Below are positions 16,308 through 24,236 of a stretch of 64,000 nt of DNA, piece by piece. Source of the stretch: RHKX01 sp963820055. GTDB taxonomy: Bacteria > Actinomycetota > Thermoleophilia > Solirubrobacterales > 70-9. Location of the stretch: assembly GCA_963820055.1 (NCBI GenBank), contig CAWFYJ010000006.1, forward strand, positions 101,494 to 165,493. The letters run 5' to 3'. Below the pieces are notes generated by a model that worked only from the letters and a program-made list of their open reading frames with translations, searched no databases and was not told where the DNA came from. A program made the translations under genes and the position numbers. The stretch's first letter is position 1. Every line of letters starts with the position of its first letter.

Positions 16308-17291
16308 TCAGTCGAACCCCGCGGGCATCAGCGCCGCACGCTCGGTGACCTCGTGGTAGCAGAGGACGCGATCGGCGAAGTAGTGGCCGACGAGGCTGCG
16401 GCGGGTCGCGCCCTCGCGCGTCACCGGCGAGCCCCCATGGGTCAGGTTGTGGTGCCAGAAGAGGACGTCGCCCGCGCGAGCCGTGAACTTCGCCGGCTTC
16501 GCCCCGCTCTCGGCGACGAGGGCGCGCATCCGCTCCACGTAGGCGGCGCCCTTGTCGGCGATCAGCAGCGGCGGCGGGTCTTCGATGCCGAGGTCCTCGG
16601 TCATCACATACGGGAACCGGTGGCTGCCGGGGACGTAGAAGACCGGACCGGCGCCCTCGTCGATGTCCTCGAGGGCGACCCACATCCCGACCAGGAAGCC
16701 GGGCGGCTCGGTCATCATGTGGAACGCGTCGGAGTGGGCCTCCTGCTGGCTGCCGCGCAGGAAGACGATCGTCTGGAACAGCCCCGCCGGGCGGCCGAGG
16801 ATCAGGTCCATGAGCTCGAGGGCGCGGCGATCCGAGGCGAGCGCCTCGGCGGCGGCCGAGCTCCGGTGGACGTTCATGAAACGGGGGTCTAGGTGGTGCT
16901 GGCGGATCTCGCCGGAGCTCGCGAGCCGGTCGATCTCATCGTTCAGGGCGTCGATCCGGTTGCGGTCGAAGAACCCCTCCGCGACGAGGTAGCCCTTCTC
17001 GGGCCACTCGCGGAGACCCTGCTGGAGGTCGGGCGCGAGCGCTGCGAACCGCTCGTCCGCCTCCATCTCGTCGATTCCGTCGGGGCGATCGAGCCGCGGG
17101 ACCCCCTCCCCGCGCCCGGCGACCTCGGAGTGACGGACCGACCCGAACCAGGGCTTGCGAAGCCCGAGCTCGCGATAGCGCCGCTTCGCGGGCTGGAGCT
17201 CGCGGCGGTGCAGCATCTGGCCGGCGGCCACGACCGGGCGCAACCGGCCGAGCTTGTTGCGCGCTTTGCCTATCGATTCGCGGAGCGCCAT
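16308..17291 (-). CDS. Phytanoyl-CoA dioxygenase (PhyH) family protein
   Basis: A 327-residue Fe(II)/2-oxoglutarate dioxygenase. The iron-binding facial triad is His186-x-Asp188 (AHSDAFH) and His285 (HHNLTHGG), with a downstream Arg (TRRS, 297-298) to bind 2-oxoglutarate. The core double-stranded beta-helix spans about 100-310; an N-terminal helical region of about 90 residues is extra. The ATG at 17291 is preferred over upstream starts because TAGGCT (17307-17302) sits ten bases before it. It lies between CysO and the E1 gene but no functional link is evident. Substrate is unknown; halogenases and lipid hydroxylases of this family look similar at this level. Confidence 0.82.
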   Translation of the reverse strand: MALRESIGKARNKLGRLRPVVAAGQMLHRRELQPAKRRYRELGLRKPWFGSVRHSEVAGRGEGVPRLDRPDGIDEMEADERFAALAPDLQQGLREWPEKGYLVAEGFFDRNRIDALNDEIDRLASSGEIRQHHLDPRFMNVHRSSAAAEALASDRRALELMDLILGRPAGLFQTIVFLRGSQQEAHSDAFHMMTEPPGFLVGMWVALEDIDEGAGPVFYVPGSHRFPYVMTEDLGIEDPPPLLIADKGAAYVERMRALVAESGAKPAKFTARAGDVLFWHHNLTHGGSPVTREGATRRSLVGHYFADRVLCYHEVTERAALMPAGFD

Positions 17292-17329
17292 TGAAGGCGC
17301 GAGCCTACCGGGCCTGAGGCCGGAGCCCA

Positions 17330-17433
17330 CTGACGAGGCCGGGAGGTGCGAGGCCAAGGAAGAGGCCGGCGAAGCGTGCATCAGCACGTGAGCCGGCCGA
17401 TGACGCCGGCATTCGCGCCTCCCGGCCCGTCAG
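17330..17433 (+). repeat. Structured intergenic element, copy A
   Basis: A 104-nt element. The outer stem pairs 17330-17352 with 17412-17433: six pairs, a bulged A (17336), ten pairs, then wobble-containing pairs. Inside, GGCCGGC (17364-17370) pairs with GCCGGCC (17392-17398), then an internal loop GAAG (17371-17374) against TGA (17389-17391), then CGTGC/GCACG with an ATCA loop. The right end overlaps the stop codon of the leftward E1 gene. Two other copies (25504-25589, 48368-48477) share the internal loop and overall fold with different stem bases. It may also terminate the E1 transcript. Confidence 0.8.
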
Positions 17434-18632
17434 CCTGCGCAGAAGAGTTCGTAATCCGGGAATTTGCCGAGGTCCTCGTCGGCAACGTGCGGAGCGTTCG
17501 GTCCGCAGATCGGGCAGTCGGGATCGCGCCTGACCTTGAGCTCGGTGAACTCGGTTCCGAGCGCCTCGAAGAGCAGCAGGCGGCCGATCAGCGGCTGCCC
17601 GGCGCCGGTGACGAGCTTGACGACCTCGAGGGCCTGCAGCAGGCCCATGATCCCCGGCAGGACGCCGAGGACTCCGGCCGCACCGCAGCTCGGGGCCAGC
17701 TCCGCCGGGGGCGGAGTCGGGTAGAGGCAGCGGTAGCAGGGGCCCTCGAACGGGACGAAGGTCGAGATCTGCCCGTCGAAGGAGAGGATCGAAGCCGACA
17801 CGACCGGCTTCTTGAGGCGCACGGACGCGTCGTTGAGCAGGTAGCGGGTCGGGAAGTTGTCGGCGCCGTCGACGATCACGTCGTAGTCGGAGAGCAACTC
17901 GATGACGTTGTCGGCGTTTAGCCGGCCGTTGTGGGTGATCACCTTGACGTCGGGGTTGAGGGCCTCGATCGCGACCTTTGCGGACTCGGTCTTCGGCATC
18001 CCGATGCGCTCGGTGTTGTGGATCACCTGGCGCTGCAGGTTCGATGCGTCGACGACGTCGTCGTCGACGAGGCCGATCGTGCCGACGCCGGCGGCGGCCA
18101 GGTACAGGGCGGTCGGTGAGCCGAGCCCGCCGGCACCGAGCAGCAGGACCTTGGCGTCGAGAAGCTTGAGCTGGCCCTCGAGCCCGATCTCCGGGACGAG
18201 GACGTGGCGGGAGTAGCGCTCCTTCTGCTCCTGGGTCAGCGAACGCGGCGTGACGACGGGGAGGCCGCGGTCGCGCCAGAGGGTGATGCCGCCGGCCATG
18301 GAGCTGACGTCCTCGTAGCCGAGATCTTCGGCGAGGGTCTTGGCGGCGAGAGCCGAGCGGATTCCGGAGGCGCAGTAGAGGATGACCCGCTTGGAGCGGT
18401 CGGGCACGAATTGCTCGATCCGCGACTCGAGATAGCTGCGAGGGACGTGGATGGCGCCGTCGATGTGGCGCTCCTCGAACTCGTGCTGCTCGCGGACGTC
18501 GACGAGGGCGACATCGCCGGCGTCGATCTCGGCAGCGGCGTCCGTCGGCTGCACTTCCTCGATCTCGGCCTTCGCCTGAGCGATCAGGTCGGCGCCGCTT
18601 GCCCGTGTCTTCGTCTCGGTCTCTGGAGTCAT
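17430..18632 (-). CDS. moeB: Rhodanese-MoeB fusion, E1-type activating enzyme for a sulfur carrier
   Basis: A 400-residue two-domain protein. Residues 27-128 are a rhodanese domain with active-site Cys87 in LYCASGIRS, which carries persulfide sulfur. Residues 135-400 are a ThiF/MoeB adenylyltransferase: GAGGLGS at 167-172, zinc ligands C299/C302 and C373/C376, and the conserved C316. It should adenylate and thiocarboxylate a ubiquitin-like carrier, most likely the CysO encoded nearby, and possibly MoaD. The domain order is reversed relative to mycobacterial MoeZ, where rhodanese is C-terminal. The ATG at 18632 is chosen over an upstream start because a full promoter (TATACT, ten bases away) points to it. 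Confidence 0.88.
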   Translation of the reverse strand: MTPETETKTRASGADLIAQAKAEIEEVQPTDAAAEIDAGDVALVDVREQHEFEERHIDGAIHVPRSYLESRIEQFVPDRSKRVILYCASGIRSALAAKTLAEDLGYEDVSSMAGGITLWRDRGLPVVTPRSLTQEQKERYSRHVLVPEIGLEGQLKLLDAKVLLLGAGGLGSPTALYLAAAGVGTIGLVDDDVVDASNLQRQVIHNTERIGMPKTESAKVAIEALNPDVKVITHNGRLNADNVIELLSDYDVIVDGADNFPTRYLLNDASVRLKKPVVSASILSFDGQISTFVPFEGPCYRCLYPTPPPAELAPSCGAAGVLGVLPGIMGLLQALEVVKLVTGAGQPLIGRLLLFEALGTEFTELKVRRDPDCPICGPNAPHVADEDLGKFPDYELFCAG

Positions 18633-18671
18633 TACTTCAGAAAGTATAGCGACTCGGTTTCGGCTTGTCAG
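18630..18671 (-). promoter_or_regulatory. Leaderless promoter with ACTT-N4-AAGT palindrome (moeB-like gene)
   Basis: On the minus strand: -35 CTGACA (18671-18666), a 17-base spacer, -10 TATACT (18648-18643), then ten bases to the ATG at 18632. TACTT-tctg-AAGTA overlaps the expected transcription start. The same 20-base arrangement precedes cysM (6099-6118). The -35 overlaps the end of htpX. Confidence 0.75.
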
Positions 18672-19537
18672 CCCAGCGAGGGGCGCATCTGACGGAGGCG
18701 GCGGACCCGCTCCTCGATCGGCGGATGAGTGCTGAAGAGGCCCGCCAGCGCCTTGCCCTTGCCGCCCGCGAGCGGCTTGACGATGTAGAGGCACTCCGTC
18801 GACTCGTTGACCTTCATCGGGATCGCCTTGCTGCCCTCTTCGAGGCGCAGCAGAGCCGAGGCGAGGCTCTCGGGGTTGCCGCAGATCTGCGCGCCCGTCG
18901 CATCGGCCGAGTACTCACGCTGGCGGGAGATCGCCAGCTGGATGATCGAAGCGGCGATCGGAGCGAGCAGGACCAGCGCCAGCGACGCGATCAGGCCGAT
19001 CGGGCTGTCGTCGTCGCCGCCGAACCAGAGCAGCATGTATCCGAGATAGGTGATCGCACCGCCGATCGCGGCGGCGACCGCCTGGATCAGGGTGTCGCGG
19101 TTGCGGATGTGGGCGAGCTCGTGGGCGATCACGCCGCGGAGCTCGTCGGGCGAGAGCAGCCGGGTGATGCCGGCGGTCACGGCGACGGCCGCGTGGTCGG
19201 GGTTGCGGCCGGTCGCGAAGGCGTTCGGCGCCTCCTGCGGGATCACGTAGAGGGCCGGCATCGGCATCTTCGCGGCGGTCGTCAGCTCGCGGACCATCTC
19301 GTAGATCTCCGGGGCCTGCTCCTCGGTGATCGGCTTGGCACCCGCCGACTTCAGGGCGATCTTGTCGCTGAACCAGTAGACGCCGAGGTTCATGACGAGC
19401 CCGATGACGAGGAACATCAACGCGGTCTGCGGACCGCCGATCAGGGCGCCGATGACCACCAGAAGGCCGGTCAGGCCTGCCAGCAGCAGGGTCGTCCGGA
19501 TGCCGGCTGCGAAGTTGGAACTGCGGGTTGTGTTCAT
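18668..19537 (-). CDS. htpX: HtpX family membrane zinc metalloprotease (M48B)
   Basis: A 289-residue integral membrane protease that degrades damaged membrane proteins. Two N-terminal helices (about 12-32 and 36-56) precede the catalytic domain with HELAH at 139-143 (His139, Glu140, His143) and the third ligand in REYSADATGA near 212; two further hydrophobic segments follow the HELAH helix. The family segment PNAFATGRNPDHA is intact. The ATG at 19537 is chosen because AGGAGG lies eight bases upstream; the frame extends 18 codons further without an RBS. It is divergent from the two-component pair at 19647. Confidence 0.94.
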   Translation of the reverse strand: MNTTRSSNFAAGIRTTLLLAGLTGLLVVIGALIGGPQTALMFLVIGLVMNLGVYWFSDKIALKSAGAKPITEEQAPEIYEMVRELTTAAKMPMPALYVIPQEAPNAFATGRNPDHAAVAVTAGITRLLSPDELRGVIAHELAHIRNRDTLIQAVAAAIGGAITYLGYMLLWFGGDDDSPIGLIASLALVLLAPIAASIIQLAISRQREYSADATGAQICGNPESLASALLRLEEGSKAIPMKVNESTECLYIVKPLAGGKGKALAGLFSTHPPIEERVRRLRQMRPSLG

Positions 19538-19646
19538 CGGGGTGCCTCCTGTGGGCGTCTCGGTGAAGGCGGAATAGTTGCAGACCGTCATAAGGGGTCC
19601 CTAATCGCGCCTAAGGTGCGGGGGCGATCCGGTCGATTGGAGGGTG

Positions 19647-20603
19647 ATGCGTCGCGGAACCCTCCTCACCCAGGTGCTCCTGGCCAACCTGCTGCTGATC
19701 GCGGCGGCCGTGATCGCGGCGTCGATCGCCTCCAATCCCGACAGCAGCCTTCGCGACAGCGCTTCGATTGGCCTCGTCCTCGGCTTCGCCGTCGCCGCCA
19801 CGACCGCCCTCAACATCTTCCTCCTCGCCCGCCGCTTCGAGCCCCTCGAGCGGCTCGCGGCCGAGATGGAGAGCGCCGACCTGAGCAAGCCGCCGGAGCC
19901 GCCCGTGGTGACGTCCGGTTCGAAGGAGGTGCTCAGCCTCGAGCACTCCTTCCACTCGATGCTCGAACGGCTCGAGGCGGAACGGCGCGGCGCCGCGAAC
20001 GCGGCGCTTAGCGCCCAGGAGCGCGAGCGCGAGCGGATCGCGCGCGACCTCCACGACGAGGTCAACCAGGCTCTGACCGCGCTCCTGCTGCGCCTCGAGG
20101 CGGTCCGGCGCCAGACCGAGGATCCCGAGACGGAAGCCGAGCTCGCCGAGATCGGCAGCCTGATCTCGCGGGCGATGCGGGAGCTGCTCGACATCGCAAG
20201 GGGCCTGCGCCCGACGACGCTCGACGACCTCGGGCTCAAGGCCGCGCTCGCGACCCTCGTCGAGGAGGTCGAGCGAGAGGGCGGCATCTCGGCGGGCTTC
20301 GAGGCCGAGGGCTCCTTCGATGAACTTCCCGATGATGTCCAGCTCGTCACCTACCGGGTCGCCCAGGAGGCGATGACGAACGTCATCCAGCACGCCGACG
20401 CCGAGCACCTGCGGGTGCGGCTGATCGGCACCGGTGAGGCGCTCGAGCTTCGCGTCAGCGATGACGGCGTCGGCTACGACGGCAGCCGCGCCAGCGAACA
20501 GCTCGGAATCGCCGGCATGCGCGAGCGGGCGCTGCTGTGCGGAGGCAGGCTGACCGTCGAATCCGAACCGGGCGCGGGGACGCGGGTAACGCTTCAGGCC
20601 TGA
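19647..20603 (+). CDS. Sensor histidine kinase, NarL/LiaS type (HisKA_3)
   Basis: A 318-residue membrane kinase. Two transmembrane helices (about 7-29 and 41-61) with a very short external loop are followed by a HAMP-like linker, a HisKA_3 domain with phosphoacceptor His136 in IARDLHDEVNQAL, and an HATPase_c domain with QEAMTNVIQHA (N box), DDGVGYD and GIAGMRERA (G boxes). The small sensor loop suggests it detects membrane state, like LiaS-type kinases. The adjacent response regulator is the obvious partner. GGAGG (19639-19643) precedes both the GTG at 19644 and the ATG at 19647; either could be used. The htpX gene next door could be a target, given their shared membrane-stress theme (inference). 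Confidence 0.9.
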   Translation: MRRGTLLTQVLLANLLLIAAAVIAASIASNPDSSLRDSASIGLVLGFAVAATTALNIFLLARRFEPLERLAAEMESADLSKPPEPPVVTSGSKEVLSLEHSFHSMLERLEAERRGAANAALSAQERERERIARDLHDEVNQALTALLLRLEAVRRQTEDPETEAELAEIGSLISRAMRELLDIARGLRPTTLDDLGLKAALATLVEEVEREGGISAGFEAEGSFDELPDDVQLVTYRVAQEAMTNVIQHADAEHLRVRLIGTGEALELRVSDDGVGYDGSRASEQLGIAGMRERALLCGGRLTVESEPGAGTRVTLQA

Positions 20604-20658
20604 GATGCCGATGGAGGCTGCACATGTGCACGGATTCGGGAGAGCTGAGGGTGCCCAG

Positions 20659-21288
20659 ATGAGGGTCCTGATCGCCGACGACCACGGGATCGTCCGCTCC
20701 GGGCTGCGCAAGCTGCTCGAGAGCGAGGACGGGATCGAGGTGGTCGCCGAGGCCGGCGACGGCATCGAGGCCCGGGACCGCGCCATCGAACATCGCCCTG
20801 ACCTGGCGATCCTCGACGTCAAGATGCCGCGGATGAACGGGCTCGACGCGACGCGGGCGATCCGCGAGTCGGCGCCCGAGGTCTCGGTGCTGATGCTCTC
20901 GATGCACGACGAGGACCGCTATCTCTTCGAGGCGCTGAAGGCGGGCGCATCCGGCTACGTGCTCAAGGCCGCCGCCGACCGCGAGCTGATCGACGCGATC
21001 CGTGCGGTCGAGCGCGGCGAGCCGTTCCTGACCCCCGAGGCCCAGCAGGCCCTGATCCGCGACGTCCTCGAAGGCGGCGAGAACCGCGGCGAGGATCTGA
21101 CGCCGCGCGAGGAGGAGGTCGTCAAGCTCGTCGCCGAGGCCCACACGAACAAGGAGATCGCCGAGATCCTCGGCCTTGCCGAGAAGACGGCCGAGAACCA
21201 CCGCTCGAACGCGATGCGGAAGCTCGGGATGCGCGACCGCGTCGAGCTCGTCCGTTACGCGATCCGCCGCGGGCTGATCGAGCCCTAG
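20659..21288 (+). CDS. LuxR/NarL-family response regulator
   Basis: A 209-residue two-domain regulator. The receiver domain has the acidic pair Asp7-Asp8, phosphoacceptor Asp53 (LAILDVKMP) and a conserved Lys near 103 (YVLKAAA). The C-terminal LuxR-type HTH (about 145-205) includes LTPREEEVVKLVAEAHTNKE and the recognition helix AEKTAENHRSNAMRKLG. The ATG at 20659 is chosen because it starts exactly at the receiver domain and follows TGAGGG; an upstream ATG at 20605 would add an unrelated 18-residue leader. Paired with the kinase 55 bases upstream. Confidence 0.93.
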   Translation: MRVLIADDHGIVRSGLRKLLESEDGIEVVAEAGDGIEARDRAIEHRPDLAILDVKMPRMNGLDATRAIRESAPEVSVLMLSMHDEDRYLFEALKAGASGYVLKAAADRELIDAIRAVERGEPFLTPEAQQALIRDVLEGGENRGEDLTPREEEVVKLVAEAHTNKEIAEILGLAEKTAENHRSNAMRKLGMRDRVELVRYAIRRGLIEP

Positions 21289-21307
21289 CCGACGCGGTCC
21301 GTCACGG

Positions 21308-22192
21308 TCAGGCGGGCTTGCGGAGGGTGACGAGGTCCTGGTAGGGGACGCCCTCCCCCGTCTCGCGACCCGGCCACCAGCCGCGCTCGATCGCGGGTTC
21401 CGCAGCGAACCCGACGGCGGCGGCGACCTCGAGCAGCTGCGGCTCGAAGATCCCGACGCAGAACTCGGGCACGCGGCGATCGGCCGCCAGGTACGGGGAG
21501 CCCTCGGCGTCGGCGAGACGGTGTTCGAGGGTGAAGGCCGACCGGCCCTCGCCGACCAGGCGCTCGGCCTCGCCGTCGACGAGGAAGAACGTGCAGACGA
21601 GCGACCCGCCGGGCCGCAGCACCCGGTGCGCTTCGGTGAGGTACTGCCGGACGCTGTCGGGCTCCATGTGCGTGAAGACGGAGGCGGCGAGCGCGATGTC
21701 GAACGAGTCGGCCGCGAACGGGAACTCGTAGGACGCGGCGGGACTGCCCCCGCTCCGGTTGTACTGGCGGTTGCGCACGTCGGCCACCTGGAAGCGGAAG
21801 TTCGGGTGGCGGGAGGTGATCTCGCGCGAGCACCACTCGACGAAGCCGGGGACGATGTCGAAGCCCTCGTAGGTCCCTTCGGTCAAGTCGGGGATCAGGG
21901 CGACGGCGACGCGGCCGATCCCGCAGCCGACGTCGAGGACGTCGGAGTCGGGACGGAGCCCGTGGTCGCGGACGAGGCGGTCGCGCCAGTCGGCCCCGAC
22001 CGCCACGAAGTCCTCGGCGCGCCCGACGTACTGGAGCCGTCGCGGCGGCGTCAGCGGGTCGGCGCGGCCGGTGACGCGGTCGAATGCGTCCAGTGGCCCG
22101 TAGGCGACCGCCCGGAACCCCGGCGAGTAATAGGCGCTCTTCAGAGCCGAGCGCGCGCGCTCGCGGATGATCTTCCTCTTGGTCGTGCTCAC
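21308..22192 (-). CDS. SAM-dependent class I methyltransferase
   Basis: A 294-residue methyltransferase. Motif I is DVLDVGCGIGRVA near residue 90, motif II lies at GTYEGFDIVPG, and motif IV is FDIALAASVFTHM, followed by LTEAHRVLRPGGSLVCTFF (post III). An N-terminal basic helical region of about 60 residues precedes the fold. The GTG at 22192 is preferred for an AAGG eight bases upstream; the frame is open for 21 more codons. Convergent with the response regulator, divergent from the acetyltransferase. Acceptor unknown. Confidence 0.85.
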   Translation of the reverse strand: MSTTKRKIIRERARSALKSAYYSPGFRAVAYGPLDAFDRVTGRADPLTPPRRLQYVGRAEDFVAVGADWRDRLVRDHGLRPDSDVLDVGCGIGRVAVALIPDLTEGTYEGFDIVPGFVEWCSREITSRHPNFRFQVADVRNRQYNRSGGSPAASYEFPFAADSFDIALAASVFTHMEPDSVRQYLTEAHRVLRPGGSLVCTFFLVDGEAERLVGEGRSAFTLEHRLADAEGSPYLAADRRVPEFCVGIFEPQLLEVAAAVGFAAEPAIERGWWPGRETGEGVPYQDLVTLRKPA

Positions 22193-22236
22193 CTGAAGTA
22201 CCTTGCTGCAATCCCTGTCCGTGGAACGGGGTCCCC

Positions 22237-22932
22237 GTGGCGGCCGCAGTCTCACACAAGCCCACCCGACGAGAGCTACGCGACGGCTCGGTGATCGAGC
22301 TGCGCGAGGTGCGTCCGTCCGACAGGGAGGCGCTGGCGGCGGGCTTCGCCCGGCTCAGTCCGGAGTCGCGCTACCGGCGGTTCTTCTCGTCGCTCGACCG
22401 GCTCTCGGCCACCGACCTCGCCTACCTGACCGAGGTCGACCACCGCGACCACGAGGCGGTGATCGCCTTCGACCTCGACGGCGAGCCGGTCGGCGTCGCC
22501 CGCTACGTCCGCAGCGACCAGCCCGACACCGCCGAGGTGGCGGTCGTAGTGGTCGACGACTGGCAGGGAAAGGGAGCCGGTACGGCGCTGCTGGAGCGGC
22601 TGACCGAGCGCGCCGCCGAGAACGGGGTCGAGCGGTTCATGGCGCTCGTCCTCCAGGAGAACGCGGAAGCGATCGAGCTGTTCCGCTCGATCGACACGAA
22701 GACCACGGGACCGACCCGGACGCCGGACGGCTATCTCGAGCTGATCCTCGAGGTCTCGCCCGGGCCGGTGCACGGCACCGCCCTCGGGCGGGCGCTGCGG
22801 ACGGCGGCGGCCGGGAGGGTCGTCATCCACCCCTGGCAGCTGATCAAGGACCGCCTCCAGGCGCTGCAGCGCTCGGCCGGCCGTCCCGAGGAGGGGCCGC
22901 CGGGGGAAATGGAAAACCGACCTGATCGCTAG
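22237..22932 (+). CDS. GNAT family N-acetyltransferase
   Basis: A 231-residue protein with one GNAT domain (about 20-170). The opening IELREVRPSDREALAAGFARLSPESRYRRFF resembles the GNAT domain of protein-lysine acetyltransferases (Pat/AcuA-like proteins). The acetyl-CoA loop is VVDDWQGKGAGTAL near 105-120. The C-terminal 50 residues are unstructured or helical and not part of the fold. Start GTG at 22237; no clear RBS. The gene ends ten bases before the Rrf2 regulator. Confidence 0.82.
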   Translation: MAAAVSHKPTRRELRDGSVIELREVRPSDREALAAGFARLSPESRYRRFFSSLDRLSATDLAYLTEVDHRDHEAVIAFDLDGEPVGVARYVRSDQPDTAEVAVVVVDDWQGKGAGTALLERLTERAAENGVERFMALVLQENAEAIELFRSIDTKTTGPTRTPDGYLELILEVSPGPVHGTALGRALRTAAAGRVVIHPWQLIKDRLQALQRSAGRPEEGPPGEMENRPDR

Positions 22933-22942
22933 GATTTGGTCA

Positions 22943-23413
22943 ATGCTGTTTTCGACCAAAGCCGAATACGGGGTGCGATTGATGGTCGCCCTCGGTCGCC
23001 GGGAGGGCGAGCGACCCGTCGCTCTCGCCTCCCTCGCGGACTCCGAGACCCTCCCCCTCTCGTACCTCGAGCATCTCGTCGCGAAGCTGCGGGATGCCGG
23101 CCTGGTCAGCTCCCAGCGCGGCGCCCACGGCGGCTACCGCCTGGCGATGCCGGCAGAGGACATCCGGATGCTCGAAGTCGTCGAAGCGCTGGAGGGGCCG
23201 ATCGCCCCGATGGACTGCTTCGTCGACGGCGACGTCGGCCGGATCCTCTGCTCGCACGAGTCCGACGGCGACGCGGCCTGCTCGACGAAGCTGCTCTGGA
23301 CCAGGGTCCACGGCGGCATCACGCGGGCGCTCGCCGGAACGACGCTCGCCGAGCTGATCGAGTTCGAGAACCGTGACAAGAAGCTGAAAACCGTCGCGGC
23401 CGGCGCTGCCTGA
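22943..23413 (+). CDS. Rrf2 family transcriptional regulator with three-Cys cluster site
   Basis: A 156-residue Rrf2/IscR-like repressor. The winged-HTH spans residues 1-65 (STKAEYGVRLMVALG, YLEHLVAKLRDAGLVSSQRGAHGGY). Cys92, Cys103 and Cys113 are spaced to hold an iron-sulfur cluster, as in IscR. It stands at the head of sufC-sufS-sufU and most likely senses cluster status to control suf transcription. An IscR-type-1-like palindrome is found upstream of the rieske-sufB-sufD block (27432-27455). TAGGAT (22930-22935) lies seven bases before ATG, so the mRNA is probably leaderless. Confidence 0.9.
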   Translation: MLFSTKAEYGVRLMVALGRREGERPVALASLADSETLPLSYLEHLVAKLRDAGLVSSQRGAHGGYRLAMPAEDIRMLEVVEALEGPIAPMDCFVDGDVGRILCSHESDGDAACSTKLLWTRVHGGITRALAGTTLAELIEFENRDKKLKTVAAGAA

Positions 23414-23449
23414 GCGCCGCCGCCCGAACGCAACGAACTGGAGTCCCAA

Positions 23450-24214
23450 TTGGCTGATCTCGAGATCAAGAACCTGCACGTGTCCGCCGAGGACAAGGCG
23501 ATCCTCAAGGGCCTCAACCTCGAGGTGAGTCGCGGCGAGGTCCACGCCCTGATGGGCCCGAACGGGTCCGGCAAGTCGACGCTGGCCAACTCGATCATGG
23601 GCCACCCCGCCCTCGAGGTCACCGACGGGACGATCAACTTCGACGGCGACGACGTCACCGAGGCGGCACCCGACGAGCGCTCGCGCGCCGGCCTCTTCAT
23701 GGCCTTCCAGTACCCCGTCGCCGTCCCCGGCGTGACCGTCGCCAAGTACCTGCGGATGATCGTCAACGCCCGCCGCGAGGCCCAGGGCGAGCGGGAGATC
23801 AAGCTCAAGGACTTCGCCCGGACGACGCAGGAGGCGATGGAGATGATGGACATCCCCCGCGAGTTCTCCAGCCGCTACCTCAACGACGGCTTCTCCGGCG
23901 GCGAGAAGAAGCGCATGGAGATGCTCCAGATGGCGCTGCTGAAGCCCAAGATCGCCGTGCTCGACGAGACCGACTCAGGTCTCGACATCGACGCGCTCCG
24001 CACCGTCGCCGAGGGCGTCAACCGCTTCGCCGGTCCCGACATGGGCGTCCTGATCATCACCCACTACCAGCGGATCCTTCACATGGTCGAGCCCGACCGC
24101 GTGCACGTGATGTACGAGGGGCGGATCGTCAAGGAGGGCGGCCCCGAGCTCGTCAGCGAGCTCGAGGACAAGGGCTACGGCTGGATCAAGGAGGAGGTCG
24201 CGGCGAGCGCCTGA
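23450..24214 (+). CDS. sufC: SufC Fe-S cluster assembly ATPase
   Basis: A 254-residue ABC-type ATPase that, with SufB and SufD, forms the scaffold on which Fe-S clusters are built. Walker A is GPNGSGKST (36-44), the signature region FSGGEKKRMEML and the Walker B LKPKIAVLDETDSGLD are those of SufC rather than of transporters. The TTG start is supported by GGAG six bases upstream and by the family opening LEIKNLHVSAEDK. SufB and SufD are not adjacent but 3.5 kb downstream. A 7-bp hairpin overlaps the stop codon. Confidence 0.95.
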   Translation: MADLEIKNLHVSAEDKAILKGLNLEVSRGEVHALMGPNGSGKSTLANSIMGHPALEVTDGTINFDGDDVTEAAPDERSRAGLFMAFQYPVAVPGVTVAKYLRMIVNARREAQGEREIKLKDFARTTQEAMEMMDIPREFSSRYLNDGFSGGEKKRMEMLQMALLKPKIAVLDETDSGLDIDALRTVAEGVNRFAGPDMGVLIITHYQRILHMVEPDRVHVMYEGRIVKEGGPELVSELEDKGYGWIKEEVAASA

Positions 24215-24221
24215 GCGCTCG
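24204..24221 (+). other. Hairpin overlapping the sufC stop codon
   Basis: CGAGCGC (24204-24210) pairs with GCGCTCG (24215-24221) around the loop CTGA, which contains the sufC stop. No T-tract. It lies between cotranscribed sufC and sufS and may affect transcript processing. Confidence 0.5.
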
Positions 24222-24236
24222 GCCGCGCCGCAGCAG

